Below are positions 9,106 to 18,067 of a DNA stretch of 64,000 nt, one piece after another; the first letter of the stretch is position 1; each line of letters begins with the position of its first letter. The position numbers were made by a program, and so were the translations under genes. The DNA is from Pseudomonas jessenii (GTDB lineage Bacteria; Pseudomonadota; Gammaproteobacteria; Pseudomonadales; Pseudomonadaceae): assembly GCF_002236115.1 (NCBI RefSeq), contig NZ_NIWT01000003.1:558001-622000 (forward strand). Direction: 5' to 3'. The notes under the pieces are model-generated. The model was not told the DNA's origin. It saw only the letters and a list, made by a program, of their open reading frames with translations, and ran no database searches.

Positions 9106-9339
9106 ATGAAGACCAAACTGATCCTTGCCCTGGCCCTTTCCGTACTGGCCGCCAACACGTTCGCCGCCGATGGCTACGACAAAACCGGCTCGGCCTCTTA
9201 CGGCTCCGGCGCCAGCGCCGCCATCGAACGCAGCCACTCGGGCACCTATGCTTCTGACGGTTTCGATAAAACCGGTAGCGCGGACGCTATCGCTGCCGAC
9301 GGTTTCGACAAAACCGGTAGCGCTGAAGCTATCGGCTGA
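9106..9339 (+). CDS. Small secreted protein with DGFDKTGSA repeats
   Basis: 77 aa. Residues 1-21 are a typical Sec signal peptide ending in NTFA-A, so the mature protein is ~57 residues and probably periplasmic or secreted. The mature part is built from repeats: DGYDKTGSA right after cleavage, then DGFDKTGSADAIA and DGFDKTGSAEAIG at the C-terminus, separated by a Ser/Ala/Gly-rich stretch. No cysteine. GGGAG precedes the ATG by a good distance (9094-9098). Similar DG(Y/F)D(K/R)TGSA proteins exist in other Pseudomonas as far as I remember, but I know no function. The gene stands alone between REP elements, with an AT-rich upstream region. Confidence 0.8.
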   Translation: MKTKLILALALSVLAANTFAADGYDKTGSASYGSGASAAIERSHSGTYASDGFDKTGSADAIAADGFDKTGSAEAIG

Positions 9340-9352
9340 TCCGGCTTCAAAA

Positions 9353-9453
9353 CCTGTAGGAGCGAGCTTGCTCGCGATGGACTCAAGCCCGCCGCGTTCA
9401 GCCAGGGAACACGCGTAATCGTTAACGACCATCGCGAGCAAGCTCGCTCCTAA
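9353..9453. repeat. REP inverted pair
   Basis: GTAGGAGCGAGCTTGCTCGCGAT and its inverted copy are separated by ~55 bases containing CGTAATCGTTAACGACC. It begins 13 bases after the small-protein stop codon. Confidence 0.92.
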
Positions 9454-9533
9454 AGGGGGTGAGGTCGGGCTGGAAATCTGCGGCGCGTGCTTGCACCATG
9501 AGCGCCTCCAGCCCGCTCCGGAAATTCTCTCCA

Positions 9534-10163
9534 ATGCCTGACGACATCCACTTCTACGAACCCGCCAACGGCCACGGCCTGCCCCACGATCCGTTCAACG
9601 CTATCGTCGGCCCGCGCCCCATTGGCTGGATCTCTTCACAGGATGCCGAGGGCCACCTGAACCTGGCGCCCTACAGTTTCTTCAACGCCTTCAACTACAT
9701 TCCGCCGATCATTGGGTTTTCCAGCGTCGGGCGCAAAGACAGCCTGAACAACATCGAACAGACCGGCGAATTCGCCTGGAACCTGGCCACGCGGCCGCTG
9801 GCCGAGCAGATGAACCAGAGCTGCGCCATGGTCGGGCCTGAGGTCAACGAATTCGAACTGGCCGGGCTGACGACCGCTGCCTCGAAGGTCATTCAGGTGC
9901 CACGGGTGGCAGAGAGCCCGGTGTCCTTCGAGTGCAAGGTCACGCAGATCATTCAGTTGCAACGGGCGGACGGCAACGTGGTGCCGAGCTGGCTGATCCT
10001 CGGCGAAGTGGTCGCCGTACATATCGCCAAATGGCTGTTGAAGGACGGGGTATACGACACCGCCGCGGCAGAACCGATTCTGCGCGGCGGCGGGCCGGCG
10101 GATTACTTCCAGCTGGGGCCTGAGGCGTTGTTCAAGATGTACCGCCCAGGGGCGGTGAAGTGA
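9534..10163 (+). CDS. Flavin reductase-like FMN-binding split-barrel protein
   Basis: 209 aa from ATG 9534. ATG codons at 9459 and 9498 are upstream in frame but encode a stretch unlike the family and overlap the REP border. The segment GPRPIGWISSQD followed by LNLAPYSFFNAFNYIPPIIGFSS is the hallmark of the flavin_reduct / DIM6-NTAB group. The fold binds FMN; members act as NAD(P)H:flavin oxidoreductases or bind flavin without known substrate. It ends tail-to-tail with the next small gene with no gap. Confidence 0.85.
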   Translation: MPDDIHFYEPANGHGLPHDPFNAIVGPRPIGWISSQDAEGHLNLAPYSFFNAFNYIPPIIGFSSVGRKDSLNNIEQTGEFAWNLATRPLAEQMNQSCAMVGPEVNEFELAGLTTAASKVIQVPRVAESPVSFECKVTQIIQLQRADGNVVPSWLILGEVVAVHIAKWLLKDGVYDTAAAEPILRGGGPADYFQLGPEALFKMYRPGAVK

Positions 10164-10394
10164 TCACCAGAGCAGGTCGGTGTCTTCTTTGACGTCCTTG
10201 AGGTGGGTCAGCTCTTTGGCCGCTGCCAGGTCGGCGTCATGGGCGGTCTTGAAGATCTGCCCTTCCAGCACCTTGTGAAAACGCGGGGCGCCGGAACCAC
10301 CCAGCGCTTTGACGGCGATAGCGGCGTGGTAACCACCCTCGCCCGGTACTACAGCGGAAACAGCTTCAAAGTGTTCAAAGGCTTTACGTGCCAT
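10164..10394 (-). CDS. Small conserved protein of unknown function
   Basis: 76 aa, soluble, no signal or membrane segment. It contains a Gly/Ala-rich N-terminal half (VPGEGGYHAAIAVKALGG) and a charged Lys/Asp-rich C-terminus. The stop codon abuts the stop of the convergent flavin-reductase gene. CAGGAT precedes the ATG. I do not recognise the family. It reads as a real gene because codon use matches its neighbours and the space has no better frame. Confidence 0.65.
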   Translation of the reverse strand: MARKAFEHFEAVSAVVPGEGGYHAAIAVKALGGSGAPRFHKVLEGQIFKTAHDADLAAAKELTHLKDVKEDTDLLW

Positions 10395-10435
10395 GTCGCG
10401 AATCCTGGCTGGTTGAGAATGCCGTCATTAAACCC

Positions 10436-10789
10436 TCAACCGGCCAGTTTGTGTACCGCCACTGCTGACTGCCCCAGGGCCTGCGCCGCCGAGACATCCT
10501 TGAAGGTGTGGAAATCCAGACGGTTGACCACCAGCTCCTGCACCAGCTCGGCAAAAATCTCCATCGCCGGCGTGCTGAAGTACGCGGTCATGGCCTGTTG
10601 ATTGGCCCAGAAACCGGACACCAGCCACAGCTCCGGATCGCATTGCGAATGCTGCAAGGCAAAGCTCAGGCAGCCTGGCGCTGCGCGGGACGGTTCGATC
10701 AGGGCGCTGAGGCGCACACCGAGTTCCTCCGAGCGCCCGGCGCGCGCTCGAACGAAGGCCATATGACTGACGGGGATCTGCGTGGACAT
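10436..10789 (-). CDS. ABM-domain (antibiotic biosynthesis monooxygenase) protein
   Basis: 117 aa from ATG 10789, chosen because GGAGGG lies ten bases upstream; a longer frame to 10846 has no ribosome site. The pattern (start of a ferredoxin-like fold, PGCLSFALQHS, ELWLVSGFWANQQAMTAYF, then a C-terminal strand) is that of small dimeric ABM proteins, which act as heme- or quinol-modifying monooxygenases, or as proteins of unknown role. It is divergent from an AraC regulator across a 339-base gap (10790-11128), in which I see no gene and no clear operator. Confidence 0.75.
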   Translation of the reverse strand: MSTQIPVSHMAFVRARAGRSEELGVRLSALIEPSRAAPGCLSFALQHSQCDPELWLVSGFWANQQAMTAYFSTPAMEIFAELVQELVVNRLDFHTFKDVSAAQALGQSAVAVHKLAG

Positions 10790-11128
10790 GTTCAACCCTC
10801 CCGGGGAGTCGCGTGGCAGCCGGGGGACGGGCTGCGACAGGATCAAAGGTTAAGGGCCGCGACGCCTGTCTCGTTAATCGATTCCTGCCGGCGCGTTGCA
10901 CAATCCTGCGAAACTTCATCGCCAGCCTGTAACAAGCTGTAAAACCCTGTCACGGTTCTGCCATACGAGTTTCAAGCAAGTTCTTGCGGCACAAGGCTCT
11001 ATTGGCTACACCGCCGGTCGCCCCCAGGCAGAATCAGGCAAGCATCCGGCAGGATGTGTCTACCGCTGTCGCTTGCACAAACTTATGCTCTGCACCACTC
11101 CCTTCATGCCTTGCCGAGGATGCCTCGC

Positions 11129-12058
11129 ATGTCGTCGCTCGATCACTTTCAAGCCCCGCTGGACACCGACATGGAAAAGCAGCGCGCGGAACTGGCGGCC
11201 ATCATCCGCCGCAACACCGCCGAAGATGGCAGTTATGCCACGGCCATCGGCTCGCTGTTCATGTCCCGCCACAGCCAGTCCCACGAGTTCGCCCCGGTGC
11301 TCGCGCAACCGGCGCTGTGCATCATGGCCCAGGGGCGCAAGGAAGTTCAGCTGGCCAACGAATACTTCAACTACGACCCGCTGAACTACCTGGTGGTCTC
11401 GGTCTCGATGCCGCTCAGTGGACGAGTGGTGGATGTCTCGCCTGAGGAACCGATCCTGGCCTTGCGCCTGGACATCGACCCGACGGAAATCACCGCACTG
11501 ATCGCTGACGCCGGCCCCCTCGGCGTGCCCACCCGGCCGACCGGGCGCGGGCTCTATGTCGAAAAACTCGACACCGCGATGCTCGACGCCGTGCTGCGCC
11601 TGGCACGATTACTGGACACGCCAAAAGACATCGCCATGCTCGCGCCGCTGATTCGCCGGGAGATCCTCTATCGCCTGTTGCGCAGCAAACAGGGGCATCG
11701 GCTGTACGAAATCGCCATCGCCAACAGTCAGAGCCATCGCATCAGCCAGGCGATCAAATGGCTCAACGGCAATTTCGAACAGCCGTTGCGCATTGATGAA
11801 TTGGCCAAGGAAGTGAACCTGAGCGTGTCGACGCTGCATCACCGCTTCAAGGCGATGACGGCGATGAGTCCGTTGCAGTATCAGAAGCAGTTGCGCCTGC
11901 AGGAAGCACGGCGGCTGATGCTCGCCGAAGGGCTGGAGGCTTCGGCGGCGGGCTATCGGGTCGGGTATGAAAGTCCGTCGCAGTTCAGCCGAGAGTACAG
12001 CCGGTTGTTCGGGGCGCCACCGTTGCGGGATCTGGCGCGGTTGCGGTTGTCAGTCTGA
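11129..12058 (+). CDS. AraC-family transcriptional regulator (type-2 N domain)
   Basis: 309 aa from ATG 11129, which has GAGGA at 11116-11120; ATG 11120 is too close to that site. Residues ~25-175 match the AraC_N cupin-type domain (VLAQPALCIMAQGRKEV, LRLDIDPTEI). The last ~100 residues hold two helix-turn-helix motifs (LRIDELAKEVNLSVSTLHHRFK and VGYESPSQFSREYSRLFG). Members usually control neighbouring oxidoreductase or efflux genes; the divergent ABM gene is the nearest candidate target. Confidence 0.88.
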   Translation: MSSLDHFQAPLDTDMEKQRAELAAIIRRNTAEDGSYATAIGSLFMSRHSQSHEFAPVLAQPALCIMAQGRKEVQLANEYFNYDPLNYLVVSVSMPLSGRVVDVSPEEPILALRLDIDPTEITALIADAGPLGVPTRPTGRGLYVEKLDTAMLDAVLRLARLLDTPKDIAMLAPLIRREILYRLLRSKQGHRLYEIAIANSQSHRISQAIKWLNGNFEQPLRIDELAKEVNLSVSTLHHRFKAMTAMSPLQYQKQLRLQEARRLMLAEGLEASAAGYRVGYESPSQFSREYSRLFGAPPLRDLARLRLSV

Positions 12059-12084
12059 TCCAGAATTTGTGTTGGTTGTGCCGA

Positions 12085-12160
12085 CCCCATCGCGAGCAAG
12101 CTCGCTCCCACAGGGTCCGGTGTACACCGATAGTGTGGGAGCGAGCTTGCTCGCGATGAG
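12085..12160. repeat. REP inverted pair
   Basis: CATCGCGAGCAAGCTCGCTCCCACA faces GTGGGAGCGAGCTTGCTCGCGATG across ~24 bases. It sits between the convergent AraC and ABC-ATPase genes. Confidence 0.92.
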
Positions 12161-12187
12161 GCCAGTGAGGCCAACATCAAATCCGGA

Positions 12188-13243
12188 TCAGGCGCCCAGT
12201 ACCCGGCATGCCTCCACCGGCAAGGTCACCGACACCGGATGACCAACGCTCAGGCCAAAGCCCTGACATGGCGTGCTCAGCGCGGTAAACGACACCCCGG
12301 AACACTCCACCGTGGTCTCGATGGTCGCGCCGATATCGCGCACGAACGTCACCTTGCCCAGCAAACGGTTGCCCGCGGTCGCCTGGGGTGCGGACAGTTG
12401 CAGGTCTTCCGGGCGAATCAGCATCTTCACCTTTTCACCGACCACGATGCTGCTGCAGATCGGTACTTGCAGCGCATCGCCGCCCGGCAAACTGACCTTG
12501 CCGTTACCCAGCACCGTGGCCGGGAAGATGTTGCCCGAGCCGATGAAGTCCGCGACGAACTCGTTGGCCGGGTGACGATAGATCTCGATCGGCGTGCCCA
12601 CCTGCTGCACCTTGTGCTCACCCAATACGACCACGATATCGGCCATGGTCATGGCCTCGCGCTGGTCGTGGGTCACCATGATGGTGGTGATGTTCAGGCG
12701 TTGTTGCAGTTGGCGGATTTCCACCTGCATCGACTCGCGCAGCTTGGCATCCAGCGCCGACAGAGGCTCGTCGAGCAGGAGGATTTTCGGGTGATTGGCA
12801 ATCGCCCGGGCAATCGCCACGCGCTGGCGTTGGCCGCCGGACAGCTTGGCCACCGGACGATTGATCATCGCTTGCAGCTGGATCAGTTCCAGCAATTCCA
12901 CCACCCGCGCCTGCTGGTCAGCCTTGCTGACGCCACGCAGTTTCAGCGGATAGGCGATGTTCTCCCCCACCGTCATGTGCGGGAACAGCGCCAGCGACTG
13001 GAACACCATGCCGAAATTACGCAGATGCGCCGGGGTGTGGCCGATGTCTTCACCGTCCAGGCGAATCTCGCCACCGCTCAGGGTTTCCAGCCCGGCAATC
13101 ATGCGCAGCAAGGTGGTTTTGCCACAGCCCGAAGGACCGAGGAAACACACCAGTTTGCCCTCGGGCAAATGCAGGTTTACATCCTTTACCGCGCAGGCCG
13201 AGCCGTAATGTTTCTCGACGTTTTCCAGAATCAGACCAGACAT
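12188..13243 (-). CDS. ABC transporter ATP-binding subunit, PotA-like
   Basis: 351 aa from ATG 13243 with GAGGTG upstream; a GTG nine bases earlier is an alternative. Walker A GPSGCGKTT, signature LSGGQRQRVAIARA, Walker B ILLLDEPLSALD, and a C-terminal TOBE-type domain typical of spermidine/putrescine/iron importers. It powers import by the two permeases encoded just upstream. The substrate is not set by the ATPase; the binding protein and enzymes of the cluster suggest a polyamine or guanidino compound. Confidence 0.9.
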   Translation of the reverse strand: MSGLILENVEKHYGSACAVKDVNLHLPEGKLVCFLGPSGCGKTTLLRMIAGLETLSGGEIRLDGEDIGHTPAHLRNFGMVFQSLALFPHMTVGENIAYPLKLRGVSKADQQARVVELLELIQLQAMINRPVAKLSGGQRQRVAIARAIANHPKILLLDEPLSALDAKLRESMQVEIRQLQQRLNITTIMVTHDQREAMTMADIVVVLGEHKVQQVGTPIEIYRHPANEFVADFIGSGNIFPATVLGNGKVSLPGGDALQVPICSSIVVGEKVKMLIRPEDLQLSAPQATAGNRLLGKVTFVRDIGATIETTVECSGVSFTALSTPCQGFGLSVGHPVSVTLPVEACRVLGA

Positions 13244-13261
13244 AAGAATCACCTCAAGAAA

Positions 13262-14110
13262 TCAGAACGAAACGCCACCTTCACCAACCAGCTTCTCCAG
13301 CGCCCAGATGAGGACGAAGTCGATCAGCACGATCAGCACGGCAAACGAAAATACGGTTGGGTCGAGCGAAGACACAGTGCGGCTGTACATCCAGATCGGC
13401 ACGGTCATGACGTCGATGGTGTAGAGGAAATAGGTCACGGTGAATTCGTTGAACGAGACGATGAACGCCAGCAGCATGCCCGCCAGGATCCCCGACTTCA
13501 TCAACGGCACCACCACATCGACAATCGCCCGCAGCGGTGAAGCACCGAGCATTTGCGCGGCCTCTTCGACTTCGCTGCCGATGGAGAGCATCGCCGCCGT
13601 GCAGTTCTTCACCACGAATGGCAACGCGAGGATCACATGGGCAATCACCAGGCGCGAGGTGGTCATGTGGAATGGCAGGCTGTCGAACACCAGCAGCAAC
13701 GCCAGGCCCAACACCACCATCGGAAACACCAGCGGCAACGACATTAGCTGCAGCGCCACGGCCTTGCCGCGGAACTCGCAACGGGTCAGCGCGTAGGCCG
13801 CCGGCACCGCGATGATCGTGGCGAAAATCATGGTCAGGCACGACACCAGCAAACTGGTGCTCATGGCCTGGCCGAGGCTCAGGACGTCACTGGCGTCCGG
13901 CGACACGAAGGTGTGCCAGGCGGCCTTGTACCATTGCAGGCTGTAGCTGCTCGGCGGGAAGTCGAGGTTCGACGCGCCGCTGAAGGACATGACGATCATG
14001 GTCAGGATCGGCAGTACCGCCAGCAGCAGGATGAAGCCGGAAAGGATGCCGGCAAACTTGCCGGTCTCGCCGGGCAACAGCCCATAACGCTTTTTGGTCA
14101 GGGTGCTCAT
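13262..14110 (-). CDS. ABC transporter permease, PotC-like
   Basis: 282 aa, six hydrophobic segments. The cytoplasmic EAA-type loop reads EEAAQMLGASPLRAI, where the ATPase docks. The start codon overlaps the stop of the preceding permease (ATGA, 14107-14110), so the two are coupled. The C-terminus is short, as expected for the PotC-type partner in polyamine-family importers. Confidence 0.9.
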   Translation of the reverse strand: MSTLTKKRYGLLPGETGKFAGILSGFILLLAVLPILTMIVMSFSGASNLDFPPSSYSLQWYKAAWHTFVSPDASDVLSLGQAMSTSLLVSCLTMIFATIIAVPAAYALTRCEFRGKAVALQLMSLPLVFPMVVLGLALLLVFDSLPFHMTTSRLVIAHVILALPFVVKNCTAAMLSIGSEVEEAAQMLGASPLRAIVDVVVPLMKSGILAGMLLAFIVSFNEFTVTYFLYTIDVMTVPIWMYSRTVSSLDPTVFSFAVLIVLIDFVLIWALEKLVGEGGVSF

Positions 14111-15015
14111 TGGGAAGCCTCCAGCATGCGCCGACGACGGCCAGTGATGTATTCGGACAAGGTCATGATCGCGAGGGTGGTGACGATCAGCACCACGCCG
14201 GCAGCAGACGCGGCGGGCCAGTTCATCAGCGGGGCGATCTGGTCATGCACCATCACCGCCAGCATGGGCACGCGCCGACCTCCGAGCAGCAAGGGCACCA
14301 CGAAACTGCTGGCGTTGTAGGCGAACACCAGGGTCGCACCGGTAATGATCCCCGGCAGACTCATCGGCAATACCACCTGGCGGAACACCTGGAAGCGACT
14401 GGCGCCCAGGGTGGCGGCAGCTTCTTCGTAGCTGCGGGCGACACCGCGCATGGCGCTGGCAATCGGCAACACGGCCAGCGGGAAGGCGGTTTGCACCAGG
14501 CCCATCAACACGCCGTTCTGGTTGTACAACAGCATGATCGGGCGCTTGATCAGGCCCAGGCCCATCAGTGCCTGGTTGAGCATGCCGCCAGGGCCGAGGA
14601 TCACCAGCCAGCCGTAGCTTTGCAGCAGCAGGTTGACCAGCAATGGCAGCAACACCGCCGCCAGGAAGATCCGTCGCACGAACGGCGAGGTCAGGCGCGA
14701 CATGGTGTAGGCCACCGGGATCGCCAGAATCACTGCGATCACCGCGCTGATCAGCGCCAGGCGCAGGGTCAGCATCAGCGACTTGAGGTAATAGGGTTCC
14801 AGCAACTGGGCGTAACTGGCCAGGCTGAACCCGGACCATTCCGCGCCTTTGGTGCCCACGCTCATGCGCAGTACCAGCAGGCTCGCGGCAATCAAAACGC
14901 CGAGAAACAGCATCGACGGCGTGAGGAAAAGCCAGGCGCGCGCGGTCGGCGAAACACCCCGAGCGGCGCGCACGGGGGCGGCACTCAGCGGATGAGTCAG
15001 AGGTTGGTGTTCCAT
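14107..15015 (-). CDS. ABC transporter permease, PotB-like
   Basis: 302 aa from ATG 15015. The frame stays open to 15168 through the REP element, but that extension is REP-encoded and should be discarded. Cytoplasmic N-terminus of ~30 residues, then six TM segments. The docking loop EEAAATLGASRFQVF is present. It pairs with the downstream PotC-like permease. The segment LGPGGMLNQ between TM segments is usual for this subfamily. Confidence 0.9.
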   Translation of the reverse strand: MEHQPLTHPLSAAPVRAARGVSPTARAWLFLTPSMLFLGVLIAASLLVLRMSVGTKGAEWSGFSLASYAQLLEPYYLKSLMLTLRLALISAVIAVILAIPVAYTMSRLTSPFVRRIFLAAVLLPLLVNLLLQSYGWLVILGPGGMLNQALMGLGLIKRPIMLLYNQNGVLMGLVQTAFPLAVLPIASAMRGVARSYEEAAATLGASRFQVFRQVVLPMSLPGIITGATLVFAYNASSFVVPLLLGGRRVPMLAVMVHDQIAPLMNWPAASAAGVVLIVTTLAIMTLSEYITGRRRRMLEASQ

Positions 15016-15075
15016 AGCAAAGGGTCTCGTCAATGGACAGCAGCTGACAAACACAAGCCTCAAGGTCACTTTGCC

Positions 15076-15174
15076 CCCTTGTGGGAGCGAGCTTGCTCGC
15101 GATGACTGCTTGTCAGTCGCCAATGATGTCGACTGACACTCCGATATCGCGAGCAAGCTCGCTCCCACAGGGGA
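15076..15174. repeat. REP inverted pair inside the ABC operon
   Basis: TTGTGGGAGCGAGCTTGCTCGCGAT and its inverse, 40 bases apart, sit between the binding-protein gene and its permeases. In other operons such stems let the 5' binding-protein mRNA outlast the membrane-subunit part; that effect here is inferred. Confidence 0.92.
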
Positions 15175-15210
15175 TCTTCAGTGTTTGAAGATCCTGTGTA
15201 CGTCACTCGA

Positions 15211-16314
15211 TCAGGAAGAAAAGATTTCCGTGTAACGACGAATCCATTGGTCATGCACGCTGGCCAGGAAGGCGTTGTCGTGCATGATCGCCTTCTCGGC
15301 AATCTGCTCCGGCGTGAGGATGTACGGGCTCTTGCGTGCTTCGGCAGAAATGATCGCCTTGGCGTTAACCGGGCCGTTGTAGATGTCTTCAGCCATCTTG
15401 CCCTGCACCAGCGGGTCCAGAGAGTGGTTGATGAAGGCGTAGGCCATGTCGGTATCGCCCGGACGGTTCTTCGGCATCACCGACAGCATCAGGTCGGTGT
15501 AGAAACCTTCCTTCATGCCGAACGTGGCGCCCAGGCCGTAGTTCGGATCGCGGATCTGTTTCGGGAAGAAGGCTGGTGCGTACAGGCCGCCCATGTCCAG
15601 GGAACCGGTGCGGAACAGTTCGGCGATCTGGTTCGGGTTTTCACCCAGGGTCACCACACGATCCTTCAGCTCGGCGAGCTTCTTGAAGCCAGGCTCGATG
15701 TTGTGTTCGTCACCACCGGCCAGTTTGGCGGCGATGATGATCAGGTCCATGGCCTCGGTCCAGTTCGGCGGCGGCAGGAAGATGTTCGGCGCCGCGTCGG
15801 CATCCCACAGGGAGGCGTAGCTGGTCGGGGCTTCTTTCTGGGTGCGGGTGCTGTAGACCAGGCTGTTGCACCACAGCAGGTAACCGATACCGTGGCCATT
15901 GGCGCCGGTGCGGTATTTCTCCGGTACATCGACGAGGTTGGGAATGCGGTTGAGGTCGGGTTTTTCCAGCAGGTTGGCGGCGGCCAGACCTTCGGCGCCA
16001 ACGCCTGCCAGGGTGATGATGTCGTACTGCGGACGATCACCGCCGGCCTTGAGTTTGGCGACCATTTCCGAGGTACTGCCGGTGCGGTCAGCGATGACCT
16101 TGCAGCCGTACTTGTCTTCGAACGTCGCGGCGATGTTGCGCAGTGCGGCCAGGCCGGTGTCATCGGACCAGGTCAGCAGACGAAGGGTCTTGCCGGCAAA
16201 GCGTGTGTCGCTGGCATTGGCCTTGATGAACGGCATGCTCATGGCTGCCGCTGCAACCGAGGCTACGCCCACGGTCTTGATGAATTGACGTCTGTTCAGA
16301 TCATGCTCGCCCAT
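15211..16314 (-). CDS. ABC transporter periplasmic substrate-binding protein, PotD/PotF-like
   Basis: 367 aa from ATG 16314 with GGGAG ten bases upstream. The N-terminus carries a twin-arginine-like signal (NRRQFIKTVG, then an Ala-rich stretch ending ANAS), so export through Tat is likely. The mature protein has the polyamine-binding-protein fold (LRLLTWSDD, YDIITLAG, HGIGYLLWCNSLVYS). Tat export of a binding protein is uncommon for classical PotD but common among relatives. It is first of four transporter genes, downstream of the aldehyde dehydrogenase and ThDP enzyme. Confidence 0.88.
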   Translation of the reverse strand: MGEHDLNRRQFIKTVGVASVAAAAMSMPFIKANASDTRFAGKTLRLLTWSDDTGLAALRNIAATFEDKYGCKVIADRTGSTSEMVAKLKAGGDRPQYDIITLAGVGAEGLAAANLLEKPDLNRIPNLVDVPEKYRTGANGHGIGYLLWCNSLVYSTRTQKEAPTSYASLWDADAAPNIFLPPPNWTEAMDLIIIAAKLAGGDEHNIEPGFKKLAELKDRVVTLGENPNQIAELFRTGSLDMGGLYAPAFFPKQIRDPNYGLGATFGMKEGFYTDLMLSVMPKNRPGDTDMAYAFINHSLDPLVQGKMAEDIYNGPVNAKAIISAEARKSPYILTPEQIAEKAIMHDNAFLASVHDQWIRRYTEIFSS

Positions 16315-16327
16315 TACGGACTCCCTT

Positions 16328-16335
16328 TGTTTTTG
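16328..16335 (-). promoter_or_regulatory. Hfq/Crc-type motif before the binding-protein gene
   Basis: On the reverse strand AAAAACAA directly precedes the GGGAG ribosome site of the binding-protein mRNA, a position at which Hfq/Crc would block translation. Confidence 0.5.
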
Positions 16336-16505
16336 TAGGTATAAGGCAGGTCGAAACTGTTGCATCCGCGCGACCGGACCAGCGTTAGCCCTCGTATTTT
16401 CGGGGGCTTGGCTGAGCCGGCAAGTTCATCCTGAGGTCGCGTAAAACACCTGACTATCGATAAAAACTCATTGAAGCCATGACGCCAGCGCATGCCTCCT
16501 TTTCC

Positions 16506-16606
16506 TTGTGGGAGCGAGCTTGCTCGCGATGGACGTCAACGATAATGCGGGGCATCAGACAGCCCGTGTCGTCCATGCGTCCATCGCGAGCAAGCTCGCT
16601 CCTACA
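16506..16606. repeat. REP inverted pair
   Basis: GTGGGAGCGAGCTTGCTCGCGAT faces ATCGCGAGCAAGCTCGCTCC, separated by ~50 bases containing GTCAACGATAATGCGG. It divides the enzyme genes from the transporter genes. The remaining ~190 bases of the 16315-16618 gap must hold the binding-protein promoter; no clear elements were picked. Confidence 0.92.
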
Positions 16607-16618
16607 CAGTGCCAGGCG

Positions 16619-18067
16619 TCAGACGGCCCGGATCACGTGTTTGATTTCCTGGAAAGCCTGCAAGCCCCATGGCCCCAATTCGCGGCCGATGCTGCTCTGC
16701 TTGTAGCCGCCCCAGGCGGTCTGCGGGAAGATCACCTGCGGCGCGTTGATCCACACAAGCCCCGCCTGCAAAGCATTGGCAACGCGGTCGGCGGTCTGTG
16801 CATTGCGCGTCACCACACTGGCGACCAGGCCAAACTGACTGTCGTTGGCCAGGGCAATCGCTTCGGCCTCGGAGGCGAAACGGCGTACGCAGATCACCGG
16901 GCCGAAAATCTCTTCATTCCACAACGCACTGTCGAGGGGCACTTCGGTGAACACCGTCGGCTGCAAAAAATATCCGCGCGGCAGGTCGGCCGGGCGATTG
17001 CCACCGCAAACCAGCTTGGCACCGGCACTCAAACCGCGATCGATGTGACCGAGCACGCGCTGGTATTGCGCCTGATTGACCAGCGCGCCCATTTCCACGT
17101 TCGGGTCGAACGGGTCGGCCACGCGGATGGCTTCGGCACGGGCCTTCACTCGGTTCAGGAATTCATCGGCCAGTTCATCGGCGACCAGCACACGGCTGGT
17201 GGCGGAGCACATCTGCCCGGCGTTGAAGAAACCACCGCCACAGGCCACTTCCACCGCCAGTTCGGGATCGGCATCGGCCAGCACCAACAGCGAAGATTTA
17301 CCGCCCAGTTCCAGGCTCACGCCTTTGACGGTTTCCGCCGCCCGTTGCATGACCTGCACGCCAACGGCATTGCTGCCGGTGAACGACACCTTGGCGATGC
17401 GCGGGTCTGCCGACAGCGGAGCGCCAACGGCCAGGCCGGTGCCGCACACAAGGTTAAAGACACCCGCCGGCACACCGGCTTCAGCGATGATCGCGGCCAG
17501 CTCCAGTTCCGGCAGCGGCGTCACTTCCGAAGGCTTGAGCACCACGCAGCAACCGGCGGCCAGGGCCGGGGCGAGTTTCCACGCGGTGGTGACCATCGGA
17601 AAATTCCACGGCACGATCAGGCCGACCACACCGCACGGCTCGCGGCGCAGGCGAGCGCTGAAGTCGTCGGTCGGCAGCTCTACCGCGCTGTCTTGTTTGG
17701 CATCCAGGCCTTCGGCCAGACCGGCGTAATACTCGAACGTGGCGATCACGTCATCGACGTCGATCGCGGCTTCGAACTGCGGCTTGCCGTTGTTGCTCGA
17801 CTGCAAGTGCATCAGCTTTTCACGATTGGCCTGCACGCCCGTGGCGATTTTGCGCAGGATCGCACCGCGTTCGGCGCCCGAGGTTTTCGACCAGTCGGCG
17901 AACGCCTGGGTCGCCGCGCTCACGGCTTGATCAACCGCGCGTTCGTCGCCGCCATTGACGGTGGTCAACAGGGCTTCGGTCGCCGGGTTGATCACCCGCA
18001 GGTGTTCGTTGCCGGCCGACCATTGGCCGTTGATGTACAGGCCATCCAGAGTCGTCGGGAAGCTCAT
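16619..18067 (-). CDS. Aldehyde dehydrogenase (NAD(P)+)
   Basis: 482 aa from ATG 18067, overlapping the upstream gene by ATGA. The catalytic Cys is in NAGQMCSATSR and the general-base Glu in SLELGGKSS; the cofactor motif FTGSNAVG and VPWNFPM are present. It oxidises an aldehyde to the acid in the cytoplasm. Because the coupled gene encodes a 2-keto-acid decarboxylase, the substrate is probably the aldehyde made by that enzyme, 4-guanidinobutanal in the arginine transaminase route (inferred). Betaine-, phenylacetaldehyde- or aminobutanal-type substrates are alternatives. Confidence 0.9.
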   Translation of the reverse strand: MSFPTTLDGLYINGQWSAGNEHLRVINPATEALLTTVNGGDERAVDQAVSAATQAFADWSKTSGAERGAILRKIATGVQANREKLMHLQSSNNGKPQFEAAIDVDDVIATFEYYAGLAEGLDAKQDSAVELPTDDFSARLRREPCGVVGLIVPWNFPMVTTAWKLAPALAAGCCVVLKPSEVTPLPELELAAIIAEAGVPAGVFNLVCGTGLAVGAPLSADPRIAKVSFTGSNAVGVQVMQRAAETVKGVSLELGGKSSLLVLADADPELAVEVACGGGFFNAGQMCSATSRVLVADELADEFLNRVKARAEAIRVADPFDPNVEMGALVNQAQYQRVLGHIDRGLSAGAKLVCGGNRPADLPRGYFLQPTVFTEVPLDSALWNEEIFGPVICVRRFASEAEAIALANDSQFGLVASVVTRNAQTADRVANALQAGLVWINAPQVIFPQTAWGGYKQSSIGRELGPWGLQAFQEIKHVIRAV

